Shown: positions 1 through 9,256, numbered from the stretch's first letter. The stretch is 10,000 nt of DNA from Nitrospira sp. (GCA_020216985.1 JAIWOH010000140.1:1-10000), one strand, 5' to 3'. Notes: a model not told the origin generated them from the sequence alone. Translations and numbers: made by a program.

Positions 1-56
1 ATCTGCCCTATCTGGCGGTCCTCGATGAGAAGGATCTTGCGAAGAAAAGGAAGTAG
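1..56 (+). CDS. 3' end of an upstream gene, possibly hypoxanthine phosphoribosyltransferase (partial)
   Basis: Reading from base 3, an open frame encodes LPYLAVLDEKDLAKKRK and stops with TAG at 54-56; the rest of the gene lies outside the window. The LPY-hydrophobic-x-V-L pattern near the end resembles the C-terminus of hypoxanthine/guanine phosphoribosyltransferases, which typically finish with a segment like NLPYIGVLKP. The order tilS-hpt-ftsH is well known in several bacterial groups, which makes hpt a sensible guess. Only 17 residues are visible, so the identity is an inference; that a coding frame ends here is more likely than its name. The lysine-rich tail is the only other notable property. 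Confidence 0.4.
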   Translation, partial: LPYLAVLDEKDLAKKRK

Positions 57-70
57 AGATAGGGGCGTTG

Positions 71-100
71 TTGTCAAGCCGATCGTTGCTATGTTAACAT
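71..100 (+). promoter_or_regulatory. Predicted sigma70-type promoter of ftsH
   Basis: A -35 hexamer TTGTCA (71-76, one mismatch from consensus) and a -10 hexamer TAACAT (95-100) are separated by 18 bases. This predicts a start near 107 and a leader of about 57 bases before ftsH. The -10 lies inside the perfect 10-base palindrome ATGTTAACAT (91-100), which could be chance or an operator. The position just after the end of the upstream gene fits an independent ftsH promoter. Confidence 0.45.
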
Positions 101-163
101 CACATCAGTTTCGATCGACGAACGGTTCGGTCCAGTTGTCACGTTAGCACGAAGGAGATCCGG

Positions 164-1978
<1,815 letters not shown>

Positions 1979-2020
1979 TCTCCGTCGCCTCAGTATCTTT
2001 TCAAGGTTACTCAACTTGCC

Positions 2021-2067
2021 ACGGGAGGTTGTGGGGCCCCAAGTCTTCCGCAACCTCCTGTTTTTTT
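2021..2067 (+). terminator. Rho-independent terminator after ftsH
   Basis: The arm at 2021-2034 pairs with 2048-2061 as a 14-bp stem; 12 of the pairs are Watson-Crick and two are G-U. The core GGAGGTTG/CAACCTCC is perfect. The loop is 13 bases (2035-2047), and seven T residues (2061-2067) follow at once. This is a textbook intrinsic terminator on the plus strand, 43 bases after the ftsH stop. Confidence 0.88.
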
Positions 2068-2130
2068 CTCAATCTTGCCATACGCAACAATCTCCGCAAT
2101 TCCCAATAAAGCGGTTCGTCGTTCTTATTT

Positions 2131-2161
2131 CGGCTCGACCATATTCTTATCAGTCGAGCCG
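2131..2161 (+). promoter_or_regulatory. Inverted repeat / hairpin immediately upstream of folP
   Basis: CGGCTCGAC (2131-2139) is perfectly complementary to GTCGAGCCG (2153-2161) around a 13-base AT-rich centre. No T-run follows, so it is not an ordinary terminator. The right arm ends five bases before the folP Shine-Dalgarno. It could be a 5'-UTR hairpin affecting folP translation. Alternatively it could be an operator with half-sites two helical turns apart: the centre holds a -10-like TATTCT (2142-2147), though no good -35 is seen. That the repeat exists is certain; its role is not known. Confidence 0.6.
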
Positions 2162-2180
2162 GTGGTGGAGGTGAAGGGGA

Positions 2181-3068
2181 ATGGAGTCGTCGGAGCCCTT
2201 GTCTCTTCACGGTGGGCTTTTGGCCAGGGGGCATCTCATCGCATGTTGCGAGCGGCCTCTCATTATGGGAGTGGTGAATGTCACTCCCGATTCGTTTTAT
2301 GACGGGGGCCGGCATATTAAACCTGAATGGGCCGTCGCGCATGCGATGGAGTTGGTGGAGCAGGGCGCCGATATTCTGGACGTCGGCGCTGAATCGACCA
2401 GGCCAGGCGCGACACCGGTCGACGAAGAGGAAGAGCGAACGCGCCTGCTTCCTGTGGTGACTCAATTGGCTCGTCGGGTTACGGTTCCGATTTCAGTGGA
2501 CACGACCAAGTCCACGGTCGCGCAGGCCGCTTTGGACGTCGGCGCTTCCATCGTTAATGACGTCAGTGCGTTGCGATTCGATTCTCGGATGGCGTCGGTC
2601 GTGGCGCGATCCGGAGCCGCGGTGGTCCTTATGCACATGAAGGGCACTCCTCTGACGATGCAGCAGGATCCGTGCTACCGTGACGTCGTCGAGGACGTCG
2701 TTCAATTTCTGGAAGAACGCATGCAAGCGGCCATGGAAGCGGGAATCTCGAAACTCAACATCATGCTTGATCCGGGCATTGGTTTTGGTAAGCTGCTGGA
2801 ACATAATCTTGAACTTCTGAACCGGTTGGGCGAGTTGACGAAACTCGATCGTCCGCTCGTCGTGGGGCCCTCGCGCAAATCGTTTATCGGCCGACTCGTC
2901 GGTCGATCGGCTGAACATCGGGAGTGGGGCACGGCTGCGGCGGTCGCGCTCGCCGTCGATCGAGGCGCTCGGATTCTTCGGGTTCATGATGTGGCGATGA
3001 TGGCCGACGTCGTCAAGGTGGCGGCGGCCATCGCATCTCGGAAGACTTCAAACCGGGCAGGTGCATGA
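2181..3068 (+). CDS. folP: Dihydropteroate synthase
   Basis: Condenses 6-hydroxymethyl-7,8-dihydropterin pyrophosphate with p-aminobenzoate to give dihydropteroate in folate synthesis; this is the sulfonamide target. The 295-residue protein is a TIM-barrel enzyme of normal length with all signature loops. These are NVTPDSF (33-39), [10 protein letters not shown] (67-76), SVDTTK (105-110), the ND pair at 126-127, the HMKGTP segment (152-157), DPGIGFGK (197-204), SRKSFIG (231-237) and RVHD (267-270). The start is fixed by GGAGGTG (2167-2173) seven bases upstream and by the distance to the first motif. The stop overlaps the glmM start, implying translational coupling. Upstream lie the ftsH terminator and a separate inverted repeat, so transcription probably starts in between, though I found no convincing promoter there. 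Confidence 0.97.
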   Translation: MESSEPLSLHGGLLARGHLIACCERPLIMGVVNVTPDSFYDGGRHIKPEWAVAHAMELVEQGADILDVGAESTRPGATPVDEEEERTRLLPVVTQLARRVTVPISVDTTKSTVAQAALDVGASIVNDVSALRFDSRMASVVARSGAAVVLMHMKGTPLTMQQDPCYRDVVEDVVQFLEERMQAAMEAGISKLNIMLDPGIGFGKLLEHNLELLNRLGELTKLDRPLVVGPSRKSFIGRLVGRSAEHREWGTAAAVALAVDRGARILRVHDVAMMADVVKVAAAIASRKTSNRAGA

Positions 3069-4417
3069 TGCGAAAATTGTTCGGAACCGACGGAGTTCGG
3101 GGAGTGGCCAATCTCCATCCCATGACCAGCGAAATGGCGATGCAGTTGGGGCGAGCGGCCGCCCATATTTTCATGAGGCGGGCGGGGCGGCATCAAATTG
3201 TGATCGGCAAAGACACGCGGCTGTCCGGCTATATGCTCGAATCCGCTTTAACCTCCGGCATCTGTTCCATGGGGGTCGACGTGCTCTTGGTCGGGCCGAT
3301 GCCGACCCCGGCTATTGCGTTTCTCACGCGCAGCTTGCGAGCCGATGCGGGAGTCGTCATTTCCGCCTCGCACAATCCCTATCAAGATAACGGCATCAAA
3401 TTTTTTTCGAGCGATGGATTGAAGTTGCCCGATGAAGTGGAGGCTCGAATCGAACAGCTTATCGTTTCGGATGAGATTCATCATCTTCGGCCGACCGCCG
3501 ATCAGATCGGGAAGGCCTATCGCATCGACGACGCAGACGGGCGATATATTGAGTTCGTCAAGCGGTCGGTTCCGCGCGATCTTGATTTTCAAGGCATCAA
3601 ATTGGTCGTGGACTGCGCCAACGGCGCTGCCTACAAGGTGGCGCCGACGGTGCTCAGGGAGTTGGGCGCCAAGGTCGAGGTGATCGGCAATCAACCCAAC
3701 GGCATGAACATCAACGCGGAGTGCGGAGCCGTTCACCCTCAGACGCTCCAGAAGGCCGTGTTGGAGACTCGGGCGGATCTTGGCATTGCGCTGGACGGCG
3801 ACGCGGATCGAGGGATCTTCGTTTCGGAACAGGGACAAGTCATCGACGGCGACCACGTCATGGCTGCGTTGGGGCTTGATCTCCATCGCCAAGGGCTATT
3901 GGCCAAACGGACCGTCGTCGCCACGGTCATGAGCAACTACGGGTTGGAACGTTCGCTGTCGAAAGCCGGCGTGACGCTGGTGCGCACTCCGGTGGGTGAT
4001 CGCTATTTGTTGGAGCGGATGCAGGCGGACGGCTATAATTTCGGCGGCGAGCAATCGGGCCATTTCATTTTTCTCGACCACAATACGACCGGAGACGGTT
4101 TGATTTCGGCGTTGCAAGTGCTGTCTCTTATGAAAAGAACGAAACAGCCTTTGTCGGAATTGGCCAGGGCGATGGAGCCGGTTCCACAAATTCTTCGCAA
4201 CGTCGAGGTGGCGAGAAAACCGGATCTTGAATCGATTCCCGAAATCCAGCAGACCATGCGAGAAAGCGAACGGCGGCTGAACGGTTGCGGACGACTCTTG
4301 GTTCGGTATTCAGGAACCGAGCCGTTGTTGCGGATTATGGTCGAGGGCGAGGAAGATGCCCTGATTCGGGAAATCGCCGAGGATTTGGCTCGCGTCGTGC
4401 GTCGACATCTCGCATAG
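3065..4417 (+). CDS. glmM: Phosphoglucosamine mutase
   Basis: Interconverts glucosamine-6-phosphate and glucosamine-1-phosphate, the step between GlmS and GlmU on the way to UDP-GlcNAc for peptidoglycan and lipopolysaccharide. The 450-residue protein has the four-domain phosphohexomutase layout. It shows the N-terminal [10 protein letters not shown], the phosphoserine loop ASHNP with S102, the metal-binding DGDADR (244-249), the sugar-binding GEQSGH (328-333) and the phosphate-binding RYSGTEP (414-420). Two adjacent ATG codons, at 3065 and 3068, are possible starts. The first overlaps the folP stop as ATGA, the second as TGATG. The weak GCAGGTG (3057-3063) is better spaced for 3068, so the true protein may lack the first Met. 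Overlap with folP indicates coupled translation. Confidence 0.97.
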   Translation: MMRKLFGTDGVRGVANLHPMTSEMAMQLGRAAAHIFMRRAGRHQIVIGKDTRLSGYMLESALTSGICSMGVDVLLVGPMPTPAIAFLTRSLRADAGVVISASHNPYQDNGIKFFSSDGLKLPDEVEARIEQLIVSDEIHHLRPTADQIGKAYRIDDADGRYIEFVKRSVPRDLDFQGIKLVVDCANGAAYKVAPTVLRELGAKVEVIGNQPNGMNINAECGAVHPQTLQKAVLETRADLGIALDGDADRGIFVSEQGQVIDGDHVMAALGLDLHRQGLLAKRTVVATVMSNYGLERSLSKAGVTLVRTPVGDRYLLERMQADGYNFGGEQSGHFIFLDHNTTGDGLISALQVLSLMKRTKQPLSELARAMEPVPQILRNVEVARKPDLESIPEIQQTMRESERRLNGCGRLLVRYSGTEPLLRIMVEGEEDALIREIAEDLARVVRRHLA

Positions 4418-4442
4418 GCCGTGGTTTTTTCGTGAGGGGCCC

Positions 4443-6986
4443 ATGCTGCCGTCCCTCGCCGTCGCGTTTCTTCTGGGGCTGGTCTGCGGATCGTACCTTG
4501 CATTTTTCCCCCTTTCGATTTGCCTCTTCTTGGCAGGAGTGGCCGTTGGAGCCGGTCTGCTCGAATGGGCCGGTTTGATCGAACCGCGCCGCGCAACGGT
4601 TCTTTACGGTTCACTGCTTGTCGGAGTTTTGTATTGGGTCGTTGCGACTCCATTCTCCCAGTTTGAACTCTTGCCTCGCGACCATCCGACATCTCCTCGC
4701 ACCACTGTCATCGGTCGAATCGTGGCGCCGGTCCAGCACGGCCCGGGCCGGCAGACCCTCCTTGTGCGCCTTGAGGGGCCTGATGCAGGAGCCCGAATCG
4801 TGCGCCTGGTGTGGCGGGACCCTGGTCAGGCCGTGTTCTATGGTGATCTGATCTCGTTTGGGGCGAAGCTTCGCCGGCCGACGGGACTCTTGAATCCCGG
4901 CGGGTCCGACTACGCCGCCTATTTGAAATATCAGAGAATCGACGTGACGGCGTCAGTCAACGGCGTGGAGGCCGTGCAAGTTCTGGAATCCGGCGCGGAA
5001 ACGTGGCGCTGGTTTGCAGGCAATCGGATCGATCGATGGAGATCGATGATCAGGCAAGCGGCGGTGGCGTCCTTGGCTCAGCCGGCGCTCGGGATTTTTC
5101 TCGGCATCATCATCGGAGAGCGGGGCTACCTTGAGCAAAATATTCAGGAATGGTTCATGACGACGGGGACGGTACATCTGCTGTCGATTTCCGGGTCGCA
5201 TTTGGGGTTGGTCGCTCTGGCCGTCTTTTGGATCGTCAAACAGAGCGTGAAACGCCTTCCCTCGGCCCCGTTGCTTCACCTGTCCCGTGTCATTACCCCA
5301 TCGCGAGTGGCGATTCTGGTTACGTGGCCGATCGTGGCGTTTTATGCTTGGTTAGCCGGAGCCGAGCTGGCGACGATTCGCTCATTAGTGATGATAACGC
5401 TGGGTATGATCGCCTTGTGGTTGGGATATGAACGCCGCCTGTATCACGCGGCGGCTGCCGCAGCCTTGCTAATCGTGCTGCACAACCCGTACGCGATCTA
5501 CGACATCTCGTTTCAACTCTCCTTCGCGTCGGTGTTGATGATCGTTCAATTATTGGCCTGGCTGGAGTCCAAGCCGGAAAACGAAGCCGACGGTTCGCAA
5601 CCCCTCGTGCGTCAAGCCGTCCGCTATAGCCGTAATGCGTTGCTGACGAGCACGGCGGTGACCGTGGGGACGGCACCGCTTGTCGCCCTGTATTTTAATC
5701 AAATCCCTTGGATGGGGATTGCGACCAATCTCGCGGCGATTCCGTTTACGGGAGGGCTGCTGGTTCCGCTGGGATTGCTTGCCGCGGCATGGACGGTCGT
5801 CGCCGGTACCGGCGGGCTTGTCATGGGCACGGTGTTGGAACCGTTGCTGGATGGGTTGGCGCAGTCGCTCCGTTGGTGCGCCGGTATTCCCGGAGGAGCA
5901 TGGCATATAGCCGCTCCGTCGATAGTGTCGGTAATCGTTTTCTACGCCGCGCTCGTCTCGGCCGTTGCGAGGTCGATGTCCTCTTCTCTTCGATTCGTGG
6001 CGGCGACCCTCGTGGTTCTGATGATCGGATGGTGGGGGATATCGCCTCGCCTGGGAATGGACGGGGATCGCTGGCGCGTGACGTTCCTTGACGTCGGCCA
6101 GGGAGACAGTGCCGTGATCGAATTGCCCGATGGACAGACGGTCTTGGTCGACGGCGGTGTCAGGTACGAGCGGGTTGACATGGGTCGGGCCGTCGTGGCG
6201 CCGTTCCTCTGGAACAGAGGCATCGGCCATATCGACCACGTCGTGGCGACCCATCAACAGCTTGATCATGTCGGAGGGCTGATTTGGGTGCTCCGCCATA
6301 TGCCGGTCGGACGATACTGGCACAATGGAACCGAGCGGTCGGAGCAATTTGTCGCCGACTTAACGGCCGCGCTGGACGAAAAACGGGTTCCTAAATCCCT
6401 TGCGACTCGCGGGCAAGATCTGGTGCGGTCCGGATCTTGTGCGTTGACGGCTCTCAATCCGAGTCATGAGGCGTCGAATCAGGGAATGGAAGAGATCGGA
6501 ACAATGCGGCGTGACGGGACGTTTTTAAACAACCAGTCCATCGTCTTACGGTTCGAGTGCGGGGCGCAGTCGCTGTTGTTTGCCGCGGATCTTGAAAAGG
6601 CGGGTATTCGGCGGTTGGGTGAAGAGGGACGACAGCCGGTGACGGTGGTGAAAGTGCCCCATCATGGGGCGCGAAGCTCGCTTGATCGGGACTGGATCAG
6701 GCAGATTCAACCTCGATATGCTGTCATCTCGGCCGGTTGGGATAACGTCTATGGCCATCCGGTGGCCGATGTCCTGCAAGCCTATGCCGACGTGCAGGCG
6801 TCGGTGTTGCGGACGGATCGGGATGGAGCCATCTGGATCGAGGGCCGGCTGTCGTCATCCAATCTGACCGTGATCCGTATGCGAGATCGGCTGATCGCAC
6901 CCCTGTCGTGGCGCCATTGCCTGTTGGAATGTGAGCGAGAAAATTGGCGCCGCGCTTGGATGCAATGGCGAGACCGTTGGGGCTGA
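4443..6986 (+). CDS. comEC: ComEC/Rec2-type DNA uptake channel with metallo-beta-lactamase domain
   Basis: Inner-membrane channel that carries single-stranded DNA into the cytoplasm during natural transformation. The 847-residue protein has all three family modules. An N-terminal region has three hydrophobic segments (about 4-21, 23-40, 53-69) and an OB-like part (about 85-180). The competence membrane domain (about 210-535) includes HLLSISGSHLGL (245-256) and SFQLSFASV (356-364). The C-terminal metallo-beta-lactamase domain begins at FLDVGQGD (548-555) and has NNQSIVLRF (696-704), KVPHHGARSS (737-746) and NVYGHP (768-773). The usual HxDxDH motif reads HQQLDH (604-609), so one expected ligand or catalytic Asp is Gln. 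About 45 residues past the normal family end form a Trp/Arg-rich tail. The ATG has GAGGGG (4434-4439) upstream, close to the start. The gene lies 25 bases behind glmM with no terminator, so it is likely co-transcribed. A competence role is inferred from the family; no other com gene is in view. Confidence 0.93.
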   Translation: MLPSLAVAFLLGLVCGSYLAFFPLSICLFLAGVAVGAGLLEWAGLIEPRRATVLYGSLLVGVLYWVVATPFSQFELLPRDHPTSPRTTVIGRIVAPVQHGPGRQTLLVRLEGPDAGARIVRLVWRDPGQAVFYGDLISFGAKLRRPTGLLNPGGSDYAAYLKYQRIDVTASVNGVEAVQVLESGAETWRWFAGNRIDRWRSMIRQAAVASLAQPALGIFLGIIIGERGYLEQNIQEWFMTTGTVHLLSISGSHLGLVALAVFWIVKQSVKRLPSAPLLHLSRVITPSRVAILVTWPIVAFYAWLAGAELATIRSLVMITLGMIALWLGYERRLYHAAAAAALLIVLHNPYAIYDISFQLSFASVLMIVQLLAWLESKPENEADGSQPLVRQAVRYSRNALLTSTAVTVGTAPLVALYFNQIPWMGIATNLAAIPFTGGLLVPLGLLAAAWTVVAGTGGLVMGTVLEPLLDGLAQSLRWCAGIPGGAWHIAAPSIVSVIVFYAALVSAVARSMSSSLRFVAATLVVLMIGWWGISPRLGMDGDRWRVTFLDVGQGDSAVIELPDGQTVLVDGGVRYERVDMGRAVVAPFLWNRGIGHIDHVVATHQQLDHVGGLIWVLRHMPVGRYWHNGTERSEQFVADLTAALDEKRVPKSLATRGQDLVRSGSCALTALNPSHEASNQGMEEIGTMRRDGTFLNNQSIVLRFECGAQSLLFAADLEKAGIRRLGEEGRQPVTVVKVPHHGARSSLDRDWIRQIQPRYAVISAGWDNVYGHPVADVLQAYADVQASVLRTDRDGAIWIEGRLSSSNLTVIRMRDRLIAPLSWRHCLLECERENWRRAWMQWRDRWG

Positions 6987-7077
6987 TGGAATCGGAGCGT
7001 TCATAACACCGAGGGAGTTCCTCGCTGGATGAGAGGGGGCTTGTACTCCTGCGTGATTCCGGTTAGAAGATCCATTC
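6987..7077 (+). other. Short comEC-mtnA spacer
   Basis: This 91-base gap holds a small perfect hairpin, CGAGG (7010-7014) with CCTCG (7020-7024) around a five-base loop and without a T-run. It also holds a poor promoter-like pair, TTGTAC (7041-7046) with TTAGAA (7063-7068), which would start transcription almost at the mtnA start codon. I see no riboswitch. mtnA may therefore be read through from comEC or use a promoter I cannot identify. Confidence 0.3.
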
Positions 7078-8187
7078 ATGGTTCGCACGGTTGAATGGTC
7101 AAACGGAATTGTCCGGTTGTTGGATCAGAGCCGCCTGCCGGAATCCGTTGAATTTTTGGATTGCCGGGATTACCGCGACGTCGCCGACTCGATCCGCAGC
7201 CTGAAGGTCCGCGGCGCTCCCGCCATCGGTGTGACGGCGGCATTGGGGATCGCCCAAGGGGCGCAGGCCGTGGAAGAGAGGGACTATGAATCGTTTGTCC
7301 TCGCAGTGAATCGCATTTGCGACTGTTTGGCCGCGACGAGGCCGACCGCCGTGAATCTGTTTTGGGCGATCGATCGAATGAAGCGGACCATTCAATCGCT
7401 GAAGAGCCGATCGATCCCGGTGATCAAGCAAGCCTTGATCGACGAAGCGTTGGCGATCCTTGAGGAAGACATTCAGCTGTGCCGGGCGATGGGGCGGCAT
7501 GGAGCGGAACTCATCCAAGACGGCCAAACCGTCTTGACCCATTGCAACGCCGGGGCGCTCGCGACGGCCGGCTATGGAACTGCGCTGGGCGTGATCCGCG
7601 CCGCATGGGAACAGGGCAAGAAGATCGCCGTCGTTGCGGATGAAACCAGACCGGTCCTCCAAGGAGCGCGGTTGACCGCGTGGGAATTGATGCAGGATCG
7701 GATTCCCGTGACCCTCATCACGGACAATATGGCCGGCACCCTCATGAGGCAGGGCAGGATCGACCTGTGTGTGGTGGGGGCGGACCGCATCGCGGCAAAT
7801 GGGGATGTGGCCAACAAGATCGGAACCTATTCGGTCGCCGTGCTGGCAAAAGCGCACGACATTCCTTTCTACGTGGCGGCTCCCTATTCGACCATCGACA
7901 TGAAAACGACATCAGGGGCCGACATTCCGATCGAACAGCGTGATCCATCCGAAGTCACTATCATCCATGGCAGCCGCTCCATCGCCCCGGCAGGAGTCTC
8001 GGTCTATAATCCCGCCTTCGACGTGACTCCTGCGGAGCTTATCACCGCGATCATCACTGAACGAGGCGTCTTCAAGCCGAACGAACTGGCCGATGCGTTT
8101 CGTCAGAGTCTGGTGCGGCCCCACTCGCGGCGTGAGGACAATTCCCAGGGCGAACGGAAAAACCTTCACACTCCCTACGTTGAATAA
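7078..8187 (+). CDS. mtnA: S-methyl-5-thioribose-1-phosphate isomerase
   Basis: Converts 5-methylthioribose-1-phosphate to 5-methylthioribulose-1-phosphate in the methionine salvage pathway, which recycles methylthioadenosine. The 369-residue protein belongs to the eIF2B-alpha/MtnA fold and has family hallmarks: KVRGAPAIG (43-51), the catalytic cysteine C156 in [26 protein letters not shown] (189-204), the catalytic aspartate D236 in [17 protein letters not shown] (246-251) and NPAFDVTP (311-318). These distinguish it from the related eIF2B-like ribose-1,5-bisphosphate isomerases, although that alternative cannot be fully excluded by eye. The ribosome binding site is weak (AGAAGA, 7065-7070). 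The last 20 or so residues after VRPHS are polar and probably disordered. No other salvage gene is adjacent. Confidence 0.93.
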   Translation: MVRTVEWSNGIVRLLDQSRLPESVEFLDCRDYRDVADSIRSLKVRGAPAIGVTAALGIAQGAQAVEERDYESFVLAVNRICDCLAATRPTAVNLFWAIDRMKRTIQSLKSRSIPVIKQALIDEALAILEEDIQLCRAMGRHGAELIQDGQTVLTHCNAGALATAGYGTALGVIRAAWEQGKKIAVVADETRPVLQGARLTAWELMQDRIPVTLITDNMAGTLMRQGRIDLCVVGADRIAANGDVANKIGTYSVAVLAKAHDIPFYVAAPYSTIDMKTTSGADIPIEQRDPSEVTIIHGSRSIAPAGVSVYNPAFDVTPAELITAIITERGVFKPNELADAFRQSLVRPHSRREDNSQGERKNLHTPYVE

Positions 8188-8188
8188 G

Positions 8189-8217
8189 TTGCAACCCCTC
8201 CGGCGTCCACTTATAAT
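8189..8217 (+). promoter_or_regulatory. Strong sigma70-type promoter of ndk
   Basis: TTGCAA (8189-8194) and a perfect TATAAT (8212-8217) are separated by exactly 17 bases, starting one base after the mtnA stop codon. The predicted start is near 8224, giving a leader of about 45 bases that carries the ndk ribosome binding site. This is the best promoter match in the window. Confidence 0.75.
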
Positions 8218-8268
8218 GCGCCGCGACATCATTCGTTTGCTGTTATTTTCCGAAGGAGTTATCAAATA

Positions 8269-8688
8269 ATGCAAGAAAGAACGTTAGCGATCGTCAAGCC
8301 GGATGCCGTGAGAAAAAACGTGATCGGAGACATTATCAACCGCTATGAAAAAGCCGGCTTAACGCCGGTCGCGATGAAGATGATTCACATGTCGAAGCCA
8401 GTCGCGGAAGGATTTTACGCCGTGCATAAGGCGCGGCCGTTCTTTGACAGCCTGTGCACATTCATGTCGTCGGGGCCGGCGGTCGTGCTGGTGCTGCAAG
8501 GCGACAACGCGATCAAAAAAAATCGGGAGCTCATGGGCGCGACGGACCCCGCCAAGGCCGAGCCCGGAACCATTCGGCATACCCACGGCACGAACATTGA
8601 GTTCAACGCCGTCCATGGATCGGACTCTCCTGAAACGGCAAACTTCGAGATCGGGTATTTTTTCCCGGGCATGGAAATTTTCGGATGA
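8269..8688 (+). CDS. ndk: Nucleoside diphosphate kinase
   Basis: Transfers the gamma phosphate from ATP to NDPs and dNDPs through a phosphohistidine intermediate, keeping nucleotide pools balanced in the cytoplasm. The 139-residue protein has the normal bacterial length. It shows the opening [12 protein letters not shown] (3-14), the [10 protein letters not shown] helix (53-62), [10 protein letters not shown] (69-78), [13 protein letters not shown] (91-103) and the catalytic histidine H116 in NAVHGSDS. After GTIR, where the family usually reads GDFA or ADYA, this protein has HTHG, a modest departure. AAGGAG (8253-8258) lies ten bases before the ATG. It has its own near-consensus promoter, so it is transcribed separately from mtnA. 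An eight-A run lies in the middle of the gene. Confidence 0.98.
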   Translation: MQERTLAIVKPDAVRKNVIGDIINRYEKAGLTPVAMKMIHMSKPVAEGFYAVHKARPFFDSLCTFMSSGPAVVLVLQGDNAIKKNRELMGATDPAKAEPGTIRHTHGTNIEFNAVHGSDSPETANFEIGYFFPGMEIFG

Positions 8689-8732
8689 TCCATCAAAAGA
8701 CTCATCGGCCTTCAAGTCGACGGCGCTCTTTC

Positions 8733-8762
8733 TTGACAAAGCCCGGCCGGTCCCACTACGAT
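8733..8762 (+). promoter_or_regulatory. Predicted sigma70-type promoter of gcvH
   Basis: A perfect -35 TTGACA (8733-8738) is followed after 18 bases by TACGAT (8757-8762), which keeps the most conserved -10 positions. Transcription would start near 8769, leaving a leader of about 98 bases before gcvH. The -10 region overlaps the inverted repeats described separately, which may matter for control. Confidence 0.55.
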
Positions 8763-8802
8763 CCGCGATCGTCATAGGCAAAAATTCGACCACAGGACCG
8801 GC
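8746..8802 (+). repeat. Nested inverted repeats in the ndk-gcvH spacer
   Basis: GCCGGTCC (8746-8753) is perfectly complementary to GGACCGGC (8795-8802), 41 bases apart. Inside lies a second perfect repeat, ACGATC (8758-8763) and GATCGT (8767-8772), with a three-base loop. The repeats overlap the spacer and -10 of the predicted gcvH promoter. They could be protein-binding sites, or the outer pair could form in a longer transcript reading through from ndk. No T-run follows, so it is not a terminator. The remaining part of the 178-base spacer shows nothing clear. Confidence 0.45.
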
Positions 8803-8866
8803 GAGGGTAAGAAGCGCACCGCGACGTTCCGACCCGTTCTAACAACCGTTTCACCGTGGGGCATCC

Positions 8867-9256
8867 ATGATTCCATCGGATTTGCGGTATCACACCGAAC
8901 ATGAGTGGGTTCGCGTAGAGGGCAAGCAGGCGACTATTGGGATCAGCCATTTTGCCCAAGACGCCTTGGGCGACATTGTGTTTGTGGATCTGCCCAAGGT
9001 CGGGACCGCCGTCAAAAGCGGCCAACAGATCGGCGAAGTGGAATCAACGAAAACCACCAGCACCATTTACACGCCGGTCGGCGGAACCGTCGTCGGCGTG
9101 AACGCGGAACTCAAAGATCATCCTGAGCTGATGAATTCCGATCCTTACGGCAAGGGGTGGATCACCGTCATTGAGCTGGCTGATCCGGGAGAAGTTGAAC
9201 GATTGATGACGGCGTCGCAGTACGAAGCGTTTCTGGCCAGTCAAAAGACGGGCTAG
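8867..9256 (+). CDS. gcvH: Glycine cleavage system H protein
   Basis: Small lipoylated shuttle protein. Its lipoyl arm carries the aminomethyl group from the P protein to the T protein and is reoxidised by lipoamide dehydrogenase. The 129-residue protein has the normal length and the HEWVRVEG opening (12-19). GISHFAQDALGDIVFVDLP (25-43) follows, then the lipoylation site K62 in VESTKTTS, followed by the PVGG turn. DPYGKGWI (92-99) near the end is also typical. The ribosome binding site is weak (GTGGGG, 8856-8861). The gene has a predicted promoter and is followed by a lipoamide dehydrogenase gene, matching its partner. GcvT and GcvP are not in this window. A role as general lipoyl carrier or in lipoate assembly is a possible alternative. 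Confidence 0.96.
   Translation: MIPSDLRYHTEHEWVRVEGKQATIGISHFAQDALGDIVFVDLPKVGTAVKSGQQIGEVESTKTTSTIYTPVGGTVVGVNAELKDHPELMNSDPYGKGWITVIELADPGEVERLMTASQYEAFLASQKTG

Noticed and set aside
3400..3410. Programmed frameshift at the T7 run in glmM, and likewise at the A8 run in ndk (8515-8522)
   Set aside because: Both runs lie in frame within conserved protein sequence (NGIKFF and [10 protein letters not shown]) and no alternative product or stimulatory structure is evident.
4399..4430. Terminator between glmM and comEC
   Set aside because: The T6 run at 4425-4430 is preceded only by a 4-5 bp stem that ends about nine bases away, too weak and too far for an intrinsic terminator.
6987..7077. SAM riboswitch before mtnA
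   Set aside because: The spacer is only 91 bases with one 5-bp hairpin; none of the conserved SAM aptamer elements is visible.
5550..7857. Long minus-strand open frames, for example 5550-6347 and 7099-7857, and similarly 3248-3892
   Set aside because: They lie opposite well-supported genes (comEC, mtnA, glmM), encode low-complexity Arg/Pro/His-rich proteins with no recognisable motif, and are expected shadows of GC-biased codon use.
8774..8808. Glycine riboswitch in front of gcvH
   Set aside because: AGGCAAAA and a nearby GGAC resemble fragments of the glycine aptamer, but the GCCGAAGGGGCAA-like core and the pairing flanks are absent.
8444..8842. Plus-strand frame of 132 codons overlapping ndk and extending into the spacer
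   Set aside because: It is a shifted reading of ndk with an Arg/Ser-rich composition and no ribosome binding site; its tail in the spacer has no recognisable protein features.
8903..9126. Possible second small protein overlapping gcvH in another plus frame
   Set aside because: It is an Arg-rich frame-shifted shadow of gcvH without a ribosome binding site.
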